Both the position numbers and the translations under genes were made by a program. Source: Icerya purchasi (taxonomy: Eukaryota; Arthropoda; Insecta; Hemiptera; Monophlebidae). From it: DNA of 64,000 bases. Of this stretch, positions 11,484-23,666 are shown piece after piece. The stretch covers positions 101,291,164 through 101,355,163 of the forward strand of contig CM077116.1 of NCBI GenBank assembly GCA_039619475.1, in the 5' to 3' direction. Each line of letters opens with the position of its first letter. Position 1 is the first letter of the stretch. The notes beneath the pieces were generated by a model. The model was not told the DNA's origin, searched no databases, and was given only the letters and a program-made list of their open reading frames with translations.

Positions 11484-13560
11484 CAAGAACGCAGCAGTTG
11501 GTCGAGGGAGATTTGCGAGGGTGCACGCGACCATCGTTCACTATATACATAGAGATGGTGCGTTGTGTTACGTATGTTAATTAAAATTTACTTTACCGTC
11601 GGGTGTAGTAGAAAATTATTCGAACCGAAAACAAACGCATCCACAATGCACACACACATTGCACACTGCCATTCGCAGATGTGGAATGCGCTCAACTCTT
11701 CGCCAACGACAAAAGACAATCAGGGTGCGACGCAGCGTGGAGCAGTGCGACGACTAGCCGACAAAGAACGCCGAGAAATATTATCGCAGCGGCCGATTTC
11801 GCTCGTAGGACAACTTTCATTATAGCCGAACTTTCGATCTGGACCGGTTCGTTACACGGCCAAACTGAGGACTATTTCGTTCGTCTCTGAAAAATATATG
11901 TGTTTGTACCTTCAAAATGCCTTTGCAAAAGCCTAATTTCTCTGCTGGTTATTGTCAGTGGTAGCCTATAAAGAATTTAATCGTCAACGAAGAAATCGAG
12001 AACCGTGAAAATTGTCACTCCAAATTAGGTTCCCCGGCGGACTGCTATAGATGTCGAAAGATTTTGATTTAGTCGTAATTCCAAGGAACTTTCCAAATCA
12101 GCTACGCATTCATCAGTGCCGGAAATGTAGCTGTCGCTGAAAAAGTCTAAATGTATTTTGGAAATAAGCGATGTCTCGAAGTGATAGAAATTATTACGTA
12201 AAAACCGTGAACTGAATTTTTAGTATCGATCCTGAAGACCTTTTTAAAAAAAAACTCTTAACCAAAAAGGCGGAAAAATATTTTTATTTCAATTGAAACA
12301 ACGGTTGTATTTGTAACAGGTGAAAGAGATAAGTTTCAATTTAAGCACCGCTCGAAGTATGAGGCCTAGAATTTACGGGACAAAATATTGCGCCAAAACG
12401 ACTTTAACCGATTTATGAGAAGTTGTTCTACATAATATTCAACGCCAAACCGCGCGTTTGCAAACAATGAGTACTCATGCTCGATCAATCGTGACTTTGT
12501 TATTCACGAAAGAACATGCATGCGTGACAAGCAGCCAGCTGTGTAGGACAGCAGCAGGATGGATTCACTTTAATTTGTATGAAGAATAATTAACGTTAGA
12601 CACAGAAATGAACGAAAACGCGATAATATTACGAAAAATCATTTCAAAAATGATTTCATTCGCGCAATTTACTGCAATAAGATATTAACGTATAGGACAT
12701 ACGTTAATATCGATTTTAAGCTAACAAATAAGGAATGTACAACCTGGTTGTAAAAAAGCCAGTTGTCTTATTGTTCTGCAATGCGCGTCAACTTTTTAAT
12801 GATCTATCTTGAATAAATTCGTTTTCCAATGTTTTCTGTATGAGAACTGCGAATTTTTCCTACTTTCCCATCACCTTGTCTTCCTACACTTTTAAGCGGT
12901 CGTTTGACAGCTCAACTCTTAGTTCGCCCCCTGCAGTTAAACTCACCTGCACTAGTTTAATCATAACTGATACATACAAGTTTCGTTGTACAGTTTTAAT
13001 ACGAGGTCGTAAAATCATTCATGATCTCAGGTGCACATCAGCCAGATTAGAAAAAAAAATTGAGGACTACTAAACTCTAATATTATGGTGGAGTGTGCCT
13101 GATTTTGGCTCGTCTTCTAATTTAATTTAATTGATTTTTCCCCCTCACGATGGAAATGGAGAGATGGCCTTTAATGATAAATTACACGAACACGCTTAAT
13201 AAGATCAGGCAAAGATTATCCAGTTTCATCGGGCACGTGCCACGTAAACACTTCAGAAGGTCAATCTTGGAAAAAAATTAGCGGGCACAGAACAAAAGTA
13301 GACCGAATCACTAGTGGGATTTAGCCTACACGAGGCGCGGTAGGCTAGATTAGATTAACCCTGAGGACTGTAGTGAATGTGGCAATTTTATAACATCGTC
13401 TCGTTCTTTCGAGTCACTTTTTGGTCCATCCATGATATTCTTAACACTTTCCCATGGAGCTTTTAAAATTGCCTGTTCTGCTGAGTAAGCAATCGGAAAA
13501 AGATTAGGTCATTCAGTTCAGTTTTCCTTTTTTATGTCGATAAAGCTGTGACTGTACCGC
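11484..13560. other. Unassigned spacer with one perfect short hairpin
   Basis: No gene recognised. A perfect inverted repeat with 13-nt arms lies at 12681-12693 and 12699-12711 with a 5-nt loop. Confidence 0.55.
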
Positions 13561-14480
13561 GTGCCATGAGCAACACACGATTTACGTCCATCAGACAACG
13601 TCCGCTGTTGGACAGCAGCGACCCTAAATATAGGGTCAGATCTGCGGGGGGGGGGGGGCTATGGAAAGTCCCGGTCCACAGCCTCCAGGAAGTGAACAAA
13701 AAATAATTTTATTTTCCATGTGCAAAATTTGTAAGTTTCTATTTTCAAAATATTCACTACTATAAAAATGCAAGATTTTAAATTTGCGTTTTTTATCTTA
13801 AAAAAGATTCAGTTAATTTTTATATATTAAAAGAAAAAAGATATATGAATTCATTTAACAAAAATTAGGCGCCTTTCTTTATAAAACGTTCGCTTTTTTT
13901 CGCAATAAACTAAATACTGCATAAAATGAATGTTTATAGAAATTTTCTACTAAAAATCTAATTTATTATGTTAAAAAAAATACCCATTGAATAATAAATA
14001 AACATTCCACAAATCGATTAATAACAATTCTCTATCCAAATATTGATACCCATGCAGTCGTTATAAATTCTTCTATGTGAAAACTTTTTTACAATCTGAA
14101 GTATTTTTAATTCTAATAATATTTTATTTTTTATTTCTATCGAAAGTTAACACGTTTTATTTTGAACTGAATAAAAATTATTTAAAATAAAATCCAGCTT
14201 TAATCGATTATCAATTTTACAAATCTACTTGTATTTCGAAAAATCTAATAAATCATATTGTGTGTGTTTCCATTCACTTTTTTCTGATCACGTAAACAAT
14301 TATGAAATTTTAAACATGCATGTTCAATTTATATAATGAAAAGAACATGATCAAAAACATCGCATGAGGGATTCAAAATTAGCTTAAAAAACCTGCTGTG
14401 GCGACAACACCGGCGCAACGTCGCCGCCGAAGTAGTATAAATACAGTTTTTATCTTTATTTTTTTGCTACCCACAATATT
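13561..14480. other. Unassigned spacer with a G homopolymer
   Basis: A run of about 14 G residues lies near 13644-13657, unusual in such AT-rich DNA. The rest is AT-rich with no recognisable ORF. Confidence 0.6.
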
Positions 14481-14810
14481 TAATTTATATGTATATACAT
14501 AAACTCGACTCTTCGGGACTCGGAAGGGGGCAAGCCCCCTTCACCGCCAGGAAAAGTAAACTTTTTCATTGGCTACGCCGTCCAACAAAATTTTTTCGTT
14601 ACATTTTCCTTACATATTTCGTTACATCAAATTGTGACGTTTTTGGGACAAATTTCGTGACAGGACACTTTTCCTGATGACCCCTAGCGTAAAAACTAGC
14701 TGTTCCCCACGGGAATCGTTCAAGAGGAAAATAACATCGGAATCAGATGAAACCACCATTCTCTCTTTTTGAAATAAACAAATAATCACAACACAACTTA
14801 ACACTATGAC
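14481..14810. repeat. Candidate interspersed repeat carrying an ACTAGCTG..CCCCACGG motif
   Basis: ACTAGCTGTTCCCCACGGG at about 14695 closely resembles ACTAGCTGTGCCCCACGG at 43768. In arthropod genomes this kind of motif marks one edge of a common interspersed repeat. Just upstream, 14505-14560 is a GC-rich AAGGGGGCAAGCCCCCTT palindrome-like block. The class of element is unknown to me. Confidence 0.4.
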
Positions 14811-14943
14811 AAAAGCATGTTTTCTTACTTTTTTTGGATATGATTAAAAATGTTCGACAGAAATATTTCTGTCTCCTCCTATTTGAATTTTAAACTGTAT
14901 TATACAACATCTTATTCTAATCATAAATAAAAATCAGCTTCAT

Positions 14944-15495
14944 GCATGTTCCGAGTCACAATCTCCGATAACGAAAATGTTGATAATCCTGCAAAAACCG
15001 TACACCGTACTTCTCCTCTCCTTCCCTTTATACCACAAGACCTCCAGTCATATATAGATATACAAACTCAAAACAAATGGCAATTAGAATGGTCCCAACA
15101 ACACACCAACAAACTTCATACTTTCAAAAAATCAACTGTCCCTTGGAAACACTTATCAAATCTCAATAGGACCGACAAAATTATTATTACTAGAATTCGT
15201 ATTGGTCACACCAAAATTACCCACGGTCACCTATATCAAGGAATTCGACAAAATGCCACCTGCACCTACTGCTCCTCAGATATCATGACAATAAAACACC
15301 TTCATTTCTCCTGTCCTTCCTTCTCTGTCCAACGATTACAACATAAAATAACGTCTCAGTCAATATCTGACGACCCAGAACAACTAAATTAATTGATCAC
15401 CTTTCTCAAAAAAACCCACTTTTATTCCCTAATCTAAAACCTATCCGACGGGCGCAATAATCCTAGCAATTAAAAGCGTCCAAAAAAAAAAAAAA
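14944..15495 (+). mobile_element. I-type LINE 3' end, copy 1 (RNase H end + C-terminal Cys/His domain)
   Basis: The first codons give VPSH then, after a one-base shift, NENVDNPAKT, which is the end of an RNase H domain (WVPSH.G..GNE.VD..AK in the family). Then come WQLEWSQQHTNKLHTFK, RIRIGHTKITHGHLYQG and a Cys/His cluster CTYC-x8-H-x4-C (~15271-15315). A TAA at 15390 interrupts the ORF before FLKKTHFYSLI (~15403-15437). A short 3' UTR containing GGGCGCAATAATCCTAGCAA precedes the poly-A at 15481-15495. By hand it differs from copy 2 at about 35 of ~485 positions (about 93% identical). In intact relatives this C-terminal domain follows RT and RNase H in ORF2. Confidence 0.85.
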
Positions 15496-15539
15496 CAGTT
15501 ACAGTTTCTAAACCACTTTAATCCGAAACCAAGCTAAAT

Positions 15540-16515
15540 ATGTAAAGTACACTTCTTTTTGGATATCGTGTGATATTAAGTTTTCCTAAAAATAGATTCC
15601 CTTCACAACTTTTAAAATTCCAAGGATATAAAAAAAAATGGAACAACCTTCGTAAATATTATAATATGATAAACCTATTTATTACGAAGATATAACATTT
15701 TAGTTATTTTTTGAAAACAGTTTTCAACCATTTTTCACCACATAAAGTTCAATTTTTCGAAAAATCATTCTCATATAATATTTCCGGTATATGATGTGTT
15801 CAAATGGGCTTTCTGATAACCAATGTAAATGGTTTCGGCTGAGGCGTAATAATTATTTTATGCCAAAAACCGGATGAAGACTTTGATATAATTAAACTTT
15901 AGAGGGTACTGTGTACCCTTTTGGTATACCCTATAAAGAATATTAAGACAAAACTATAATTTTATAACTTATTTCTACGGGAAATATAACGGTTTATGTA
16001 TTTTTTGGAAAATGGTTTTTTATCCTTTTCCGCGTCTTCAAGTTAAAATTTTCAAAAAAGCCTTCTTATTTGACATCATCAGTATATACATTGTATTCAC
16101 ATTGATAATCACAATTCGTTTAGATTGTAGCGTGATTTTTGGTTTCCTTAAAAATGGATTTTTGCCCTTGTCCCCAATTAAAGTTTTGGGGTTTGAAAAA
16201 AATTTTGCACACAATTAGTACACCATATGAGGTGTCTTCATGCGGAATTGCAATTTGATAAACCCATTTCTACCAAAAATATTACAAATTGTTTATTTTT
16301 TGGAAAACAGTGTTTAACCCCTTTTCACCCCTTAAAGTTCGAATTTTTAAAAAAACGTTCTTATTTGACATCTTCAGTGCATAAGTAACGTTCATGTAAA
16401 ATTTTAATTATCTGGTGTAAATTGGTTTTCTAAAAAGCGATTTTCTGACTTTTACCCCCTTTTCACCCGTAAAAAAAGTGAATTTTTTAATGCATTTTTA
16501 GATAGAGTCAGTACA
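15540..16515. repeat. ~294-bp tandem repeat, three full units plus a partial
   Basis: Homologous units begin near 15672, 15965 and 16260. Each runs AAC.TATTT.TAC.., then TTATTTTTTGGAAAAC, then TT.CC..TTTTCACC, then TAAAGTT, then TTCTTATTTGACATC.TCAGT. The fourth, partial unit (16435-16510) has CTGACTTTTACCCCCTTTTC. A displaced fragment of the same unit lies at 17285-17412. ORFs in it (for example 16012-16218) are by-products. I do not know the repeat class. Confidence 0.8.
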
Positions 16516-17284
16516 TAGTATCGTTGTATTAGGTGCCAATTTTCAGCTTCATTGACCCAGTAGTTCAAACAACATGTCAATAATTGCTGTGTCTTTCAAG
16601 TATTTCTCGATTTTCACTATTATATATATATGTATATATACAAATATTTTTTTGTAGAAAAGGAAAACATAATGTTATTAATAAAAATCACCATCCTTTC
16701 TTCGAAGGCGGTCCCCTCATTCAAGATTAGTTCTGGGAAGTCCTTAATCCACCCTTGTCTAAATATAACTGTTACACTGAAACTGTCAGCTTTTTGTTTT
16801 TCACATTTTCATTTCTGTCCACTATTGTGGTTTTAGTTTTATTTCTGTTTATAGTAATTCCAGTATTGATCCAACCTTTCCATGATAACACTTACTGCTG
16901 TTATTTAGAGCTGCTTATATCCACGATATTGTCGGCGTACGTCAGCAGTTGACTTTCCTTCCTCTTATTACGTTACTGGCCCGGTTATTTATTTCTTGTA
17001 CATATATATGTTGAATGGTAGAGGTAACGTAAGACACCCTTGCATTACGTCAGTTTTCAGTGTGGGAGGTCAGTGCATACACACTGTAACCGAACTGTTT
17101 TCATTCAATTTTCTAAAATAATACACCGTAAAGTTCCATTTAATTAGACATTTTTGTTTTAAAGTACGCGCATAGATTGCTACATTAAAGAAATTGTTTT
17201 ATGTTTACGATTTGTTTTCCGGTATCTTTATCAGGCACAACGTTTGTTCCTGAAAAATCTGCTGTAACAAGCACATTTAATCTC

Positions 17285-17412
17285 TATCGTTAATCTGGTG
17301 TAAATGGTTTCGGCTGTAGCGTGATTTTTGATTTTCTAAAAAGCGATTTTCTGACTTTTACCCCCTTTTTCACCCTTAAACAAATTTAATTTTTTAATGC
17401 ATTTTTAGCGAG
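17285..17412. repeat. Displaced fragment of the ~294-bp tandem repeat
   Basis: Contains CTGGTGTAAATGG, TAGCGTGATTTTTG, CTGACTTTTACCCCCTTTTT and TTTTTTAATGCATTTTTAG, all shared with 15830-15850, 16125-16145 and 16405-16505. It lies inside the minus-strand RTE copy. Confidence 0.75.
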
Positions 17413-18522
17413 CGCGACCTTAGTGCTACGAGTCGGTGGATTTTGTATGCAATTGTGCGAATGTAGAGAGTGGTCCCAGTGATTGAATGGGGACCGTCGT
17501 GGATACTTTGCAGCATAGGTTGTGTATAATGTCGATTACTCCCTTAAATTTACAATCTCAACGGTGACGCAACTTGATACCGCAGTTTTTTCTGTTTCGA
17601 TTTTCTTTAAAAGCTTTTTCCAACTTTTCCCTAAACATGGCGGGCTCTAACCCTACATCACGGTTACAGAGCACTGTTACTTATGTTTTTGTCTATAGAT
17701 ATTTGCACGGTATTGCTGTAAAACTTCAGCAATTTCCAAACGATCAGAATACCTTTATTCGCGTTTTATCATGTATTGCTTATATCCTTTGGATTCTCAT
17801 TAGTAAGGGTCTTAACTTTTTGGTATAAATCTTTAAGAATGTTTTGGCAAATATACGTTATCAAGATAGTTATGCTTATCTTATATTTTTGCATGCTATT
17901 CTGATTTCTTCGCTTTTTTGTAACGTTTTTCGCTCCCGTAGTCATAAATTTGTTTTTTCGCCTCTTTTTTCTGTTAATTTTAATTTGTTTATTGATATCG
18001 GCAGCTTTTTCGGTTGTACTGCTTTCTGCTGCAGATGAGGTACTCTTTTTTTCTTTTTCCTGCCACATTTTGTTTGTGTCAGCACTATCGGTACCCACAT
18101 TTGTTTTATAGTTTCTTGTAATAAATTGAGGTAACATCTGCGTTGTTACCTTCGTGGGTAATTTTTTCTACTTTCTATTACGTAACTTCAACTTCGTAAT
18201 ACCAGTATACGGTCCGATCCACATTCCCGGCGCGGCAAAAACATTATTTACCAACGATTAACACATATAGAGTCTATTTGATTTCTGTAAAGAGGCTCGC
18301 ATTCGTCTCGCATGATGAGTAAACATGGTGTTTCTACCGTAACAGATCATTATCACAAACTGGAATAGAGATGTTCTCCACTGTATTCCTTTCATACTAG
18401 CCTAAATTTCTCAGCGTTGTTCCTAATGTGATTATTATTACTTTTGGTAGAATCTATTTTCGCATTCAAGTCTCCCACGATAATCGATATTTTCTTTTTT
18501 GATATATTCATTAACAATCCTT

Positions 18523-19024
18523 ACCGTTCTTCCCCTCTCCTTCCCTTTATACCACAAGACCTCCAGTCATATATATGTGTACAAACTCAAAACAAATGGC
18601 AATTAGAATGGTCCCAACAACATACCAACAAACTTCATACTTTCAAAAAATCAGTCGTCCCTTGGAAACATTTATCAAGCCTCAATAGGACCGACGAAAT
18701 TATTATTACTAGAATCCGTATTGGTCACACCAAAATTACCCACGGTCACCTATATCAAGGAATTCGACAAAACCCCACTTGTACCTACTGCTCCTCAGAT
18801 ATCATGACAATAAAACACCTTCTTTTCTCCTGCCCTTCCTTCTCTGTCCAACGATTACAACACAAAATAACCCCTCAATCAATATCTGATGACCCAGAAC
18901 AATTAAATTCATTGATCAATTTTCTCAAAAAAACCCACCTATACTCCCTAATCTAAAACTTATCCGATGGGCGCAATAATCCTGGCAATTAAAAGCGTCC
19001 CAACAAAAAAAAAAAAAAAAAAAA
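18523..19024 (+). mobile_element. I-type LINE 3' end, copy 2, nested in an RTE element
   Basis: Same domain content as copy 1 without the RNase H tail: WQLEWSQQHTNKLHTFK, RIRIGHTKITHGHLYQG, the Cys/His cluster CTYC..H....C and a complete C-terminus FLKKTHLYSLI ending at 18956. The ORF is uninterrupted after the truncation point. The same 3' UTR follows, then a poly-A to about 19026. AATCCTT is present on both sides (18516-18522 and 19025-19031) and is the likely target-site duplication. The flanking minus-strand RTE endonuclease reading continues across the insertion, so this copy is younger than its host. Confidence 0.88.
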
Positions 19025-19200
19025 AATCCTTCGGGTTTCTGATGCATCGATATCTACTTCGTCATTTTTTGTTGGCATACATGTTTGTATAGTACGAAAA
19101 TTGGACGATTTGTGAAATCTGAGACCTCCGTTGGATCCGTCTTAATTTGTCGCACAAATTAGTATTTATTCTTCGTCGTTCGTGCATAAGAGGTTATCCG

Positions 19201-22189
19201 AAATGCCTGATAGTTCTTTTCACAGCAAAATTGACTTGATTGCAACATCGGTTGTCAATGAGGTCAAGAGACAAAACATTTTTACCGTAATAGTTCATAA
19301 TCGCTCTTATGAGGAAATAATGAGCTGTGATTTTCCATTACCTGCCTGATTTCGCAACCGATAGAATTAATATATAGTATTCACCCGTCAGTGTGTCACA
19401 CCTTAAATGAAAAGTTATCCCTGATTAGTCCTGAAAGAGCATTTTACTGCGGTCTATCACCACTAGGTCCGCTAGTTTCCTATGCGTCCCTTCCGACCTT
19501 ACCGCTTTGGATATACGTGTATACTGCCAATGATGTCTGTGTAGAAAAGTCGTTGGAGAGGACTACCTTTCACTGTACTTTTCTCTATATTAGAAGCTGA
19601 TGTAAGCGGTATCGGATCTCTACGAACGAGGTTGTACTACTGTGGTCACCAATTCCTTGCTATCCCACCCTTTTGAATGTTCTCGAAAATATAATTTTTA
19701 GAGCAGATAAACGCAATTATACTGTCTGAACATATTGTCCGCAGTTTTTGAATTAAAACACATTCAACCACTGCGAAAACTGAAAACGTATGCATGGGCG
19801 AGTTGAATTCTCGAAATTTTCTTATTTCTTCCGTAAATTTCACCTTAAGCACCGTACAGTATTCAGTTACAGAATGAATATCTGAATATTTATAATCTAT
19901 CCGTGTTTGGCACACCATAAGAGAACGTCTTAGATCCGTTGCGTACTTGATACTGCTGATTTTCTAGTAAACCCTAAAATGTTACTACAGCAACGTTCGC
20001 AGACGGTACAAATGCTACAGCTGTAGGAAAAAATAATAGCACAACTTCCACAAAACTCTGAAGAGTAATAACAAAAACTTGGCTAAGACGTTGGTGCATC
20101 AGAATAAATGAGGGCAATGTTAAGCATGTTACAACACTAAGAAATGCAACCAGCGAACACATTCAAATAAATTGAGAAATAGAGATGCTTCAGAAGAAGA
20201 TGTTAAAGGGTGTATCGGCAAATTAACTTGTATTTCATAAAAAAGGGGAACGACAGTACCGAAATTACGAGAATTATATCGGGCTTTCGGCAATCTGATT
20301 TGTAGGCAACTGCTAATTTATAAAATAATACTAAAGCCCGTTTGACCATACAATTGCGTGTGGAATTGTGCCAACGATAAGCATATATTTTAAAATGATA
20401 GGCTCCAAAGTAAAGCCATCAAACATTTATCATCTCTCCAGCCTAGTATGTATTTAACATTGCATCGATACACTTTAACAGACAACGTTGCTGCTAATTG
20501 TAATAAATAAACCGTTTAGAAAATTAACAACAATCTCTAGGTGTGCAGGTAGAAATAAAACCGAACTTTTGATCTGTATCCCAAAACACGAATAATAATT
20601 AGGGAATACTGTTGCGGTCACTCACAATCGCGTTTCAGATCAATTCCTGGCCGATTGTAAAAATAAAAAAATTCCATATAAGTTTTTTTTTTTTTTTGAA
20701 AATGTTCATAACAAGATTCAAAGAGATAGATTTCAAAAAGGGAAATATTCTATAAAAACAAGTATCCATTTTTGTTAACTATTCTCTTCTTCGCCTCAAA
20801 AAATTTAGCACAACCTGTAAAACTGCCCCTTTAGAAATTTCGTCATAAAATGCCGAAAAGATATATTTTATTACAGACGTAGCACTACTATTTTATAGAT
20901 TACCAAAGAATACAAAAAAATCCCATCTATTAAAATTCGACTTTTCCCCATTTACGCCCTAGCCGTTTTTCTCTGCTGGGCTAAACAATATACTGAACAT
21001 GGGGTGTTGACAGAAAATTAAAAATATCGATAACTGCTAATAATTATGAATTGATGTTTAGGAGAAAAAAAACGAACTTTGTTGAAACGATTGTTGTACG
21101 TTTTATTTTGACTGTTAATACCAGGGTCGTAACTGAGGGTTTTTTTGTTCAGTCTATGCTACCTCCAATTTCTGAAAAATATTGTCTGCTCGGATTAATC
21201 GGACCCGAAATTCAAAATATGTTTATCTCTTAAAGCTTATCGAAATCTAATGATATGTTTTTTTTTTTTCTTTTTAATTTTCGAGAGAAGAAGAGAAGGT
21301 TGAAATTTTCATGAATTCTACAGAAACAACTGTTTGTTTTTGTTTATATTTCTAGATAGAGTAAAGAGCTGTTTTATTATTTGCCATTATTTAATTTTAC
21401 GTTTGTTGCGCGTTCAATGTTTTAAAAAGACCGCGTGAATCTGCAGAGTAAAAGCGTTTTTCTTTCGGTCACCAATTTCTCGACATGCAATAAAATTGAC
21501 TAGAGCTAGTTTATTTGTCTGGCGTCGTGCTTTTAGAATATAAATAAAAGCGATAAAACTGAACAAACGCTAACCAGATAGTATCTAGTTTAAACCCGCT
21601 GGGATTTTATGAACAGCATTTCGTTGACTGGAAATTTTAAACTATTCACACGTCACCTTGCTGTTTTTTTCTTGATTTTTGTTCGTTCATTGACATTTGC
21701 AATTTAATATATTTGATTATGCTTGAAAAAAAAAAAATGAACAAAAGAGAAAGCTATCTTTTCTTCCATTAACGGTCACTAGTGTTTAGAAGCGACTGCC
21801 TGAGAAACGCATAATTATTTCAGTTACGGGACTATTTCGTTTTTTTTGAATTTTATCGATTTAAAATTTTTCTTCGAATCCGCTGGATCGTATAAATTGG
21901 TATGTTTTTAATTTTTACTAATTTAATTACTACGGAAATACGTATATTTTTAATGTATTATACCTGCGGATCCTGTTTGTTAATTAGTTAATAAAAACAA
22001 AGGAGTACTAAAACGGTAAACAACAAACATTAAATTCACCTAATGAGAATATCCTAGAAACGTTTTAAATGAACGTTCTGCAAAATGATATACTAACCAT
22101 ACTTATTTCATTTTTAAATTTAAGCATCGTATCCTATCATTGATAATATTTCAAACTCGTTTTTTCCCCAGAATCTGTCTTATAATGTA
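19201..22189. other. Unassigned spacer
   Basis: No recognisable domain in any frame. The end nearest 19200-19600 could be further 5' sequence of the minus-strand RTE copy, but I cannot align it. T-runs occur near 20682 and 21259. Confidence 0.5.
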
Positions 22190-22690
22190 TCAAGTCACTC
22201 GCATTCGTTGCTTTTTCCAATTCAAAATCTAGGCTCATTGTAAAAATTTTTTATGTTTCGCATCCCTCCCTCCTTCTAAAAAAAGAAATTAGTTTTTTAA
22301 CTATTATAAAACGGACTGGGGACCGTTTTTAAAGTTTTCGCCTCACAATTTGACGCGGTATATTTTTCAAAATATGGGGCAAATAAATTTAAGACTTTCA
22401 AAAGTTTTGCATTTTTTGCTATATTCTAACGATGGCCATATGTCTACTAAAAAAAATTACTTTAGTAAAAGGCTGTGGGACTCTACATTTTTTAATTTTT
22501 TTGCTTTACAACTCGATATGAAAATTTAGAACATTTAGGATTTTGTGCATTTTTTTTTCTATATTCTAATAATCAAAAAAAAAAAAAACAAAAAAAACAC
22601 CCGATTGATAAAAATTAATTTCCCATCTATCATAGAACGGGCTGAGAAATTTTTCCTCGATGCATATAAATTCTAGTTTAAAATATTCTA
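22190..22690. repeat. Smaller array of the ~168/335-bp tandem repeat
   Basis: GCTATATTCTAACGATG (~22419) and TCTATATTCTAATAATC (~22559) match the unit marker CTATATTCTAGCGATTG of the array at 26620. TAAAACGGACTGGGG (~22300) and TAGAACGGGCTGAG (~22635), about 330 bp apart, match its second marker TAGAACGG.CTG. The copies are diverged and partly degraded by A-runs. Confidence 0.65.
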
Positions 22691-23640
22691 TTTGAAACTA
22701 GAATTATAAACTCTAAAAATGTACAATCAATCAGTAAGTCCTATTGTCTGTTCTGTAATCGGTGTTATATGTTACACGTATGCTATTTAAATAAAAATAT
22801 AACAAAAATGAGTAAGAGAACTTCTGACTTATTTTTTCGTTTGCGCTCTTTTACTAAATTAATTTCTAAAGTAGGAAAATAACGTTTTTAAAATTAATTT
22901 TAAATATCGTTGAAAACTAAAATATTAAACTCCAGACGAAATATTAATATAACTCGATAAGTTGTTTTGTGACACGTTTTCTCACAGAAAGATGACTAAA
23001 TAAGTATTCGCGGGAATTTAGAGAAAATTATTTCGAAGGTCAAAAGTTGAAACAAAAAAGTGTTAGTAAAAGTTCTGTCCATTTTAAATGTTCTTAGAGA
23101 AAAAAAAATGTTGCATACTTGCGCGTAATTATGTCTGACTTAATAGGCTTTATTTTCTTCTTACGCTTTCAACGGATTTAAATTTAAACGATAGTAAAAT
23201 TACGCGTGCAATAACCGAATATAATTAGTGTTACTATATATCGAATCGGAATTATCTGATGATTTTATAACTTGATCTGGTCTGTAAAGTCGAACATCCG
23301 CATGGGAAAACACGGACGAACCGGAGCTAAGGGTCACTCTAGTGTTTACTTCGAAATAACTCTAACATCGCGGGGAGAGTGGCATTTTATTTTACAAATG
23401 AAAAGTAATTCATTTTATTTAAACCTGACAAATACCTTTTCATAGACTGTGGAACTGTAAAGTTATAAGCATGATTATCTGACTCTTAAAGGTTTCATCT
23501 ATTTACGTCGTAAAACGGTATATAAAACGCGATAAACCTCGGTTAATGATTGAACAACTGCTTATCAGCTCGGGTAAGATCGTTTCATTTATTCATTTGT
23601 AATCAGCGATACCGTATCTCGCACTTTGATAACGCCAATC
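22691..23640. other. Unassigned spacer, possibly including the 5' UTR of the next LINE
   Basis: AT-rich. A TATATAAAACGCG block at about 23519 precedes the LINE ORF1, but I cannot say whether it is a promoter of the element or host sequence. Confidence 0.45.
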
Positions 23641-23666
23641 GAACGGCGACGTGCCGTTGTGGCAAC

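Larger units (their letters stand above)
16620..19200 (-). mobile_element. RTE-like LINE, long degraded copy (EN to RT), with nested insertions
   Basis: On the minus strand from ~19200 I read endonuclease pieces FRTIQTCMPTKNDEVDID (~19100-19050) and, after the nested LINE, ISIIVGDLNAKID (~18480-18440) and NTMFTHHARRMR (~18330-18290). A basic linker rich in K/R lies at 18137-17770. RT begins at EPAMFREKLEKAFKENRNRK (~17660-17600). RT motif B is MQGCLTLPLPFNIYMY (~17040-16990), and motif C is YADN instead of YADD (~16940). ITINRNKTKTTIVDRN follows (~16860-16810). The 3' side ends at an AT tract near 16620-16640. Many stops and frameshifts. The copy holds an I-type LINE at 18523-19024 and a tandem-repeat fragment at 17285-17412. 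Confidence 0.75.

Noticed and set aside
16012..16218. Hydrophobic ORF resembling a membrane protein
   Set aside because: It lies wholly in the ~294-bp tandem repeat, whose T-rich strand gives Phe/Leu/Ile-rich translations by composition.
17769..18137. 122-codon minus-strand ORF as an independent Lys-rich host protein
   Set aside because: It sits between the endonuclease and RT remains of the minus-strand RTE copy and fits the basic linker of that ORF2.
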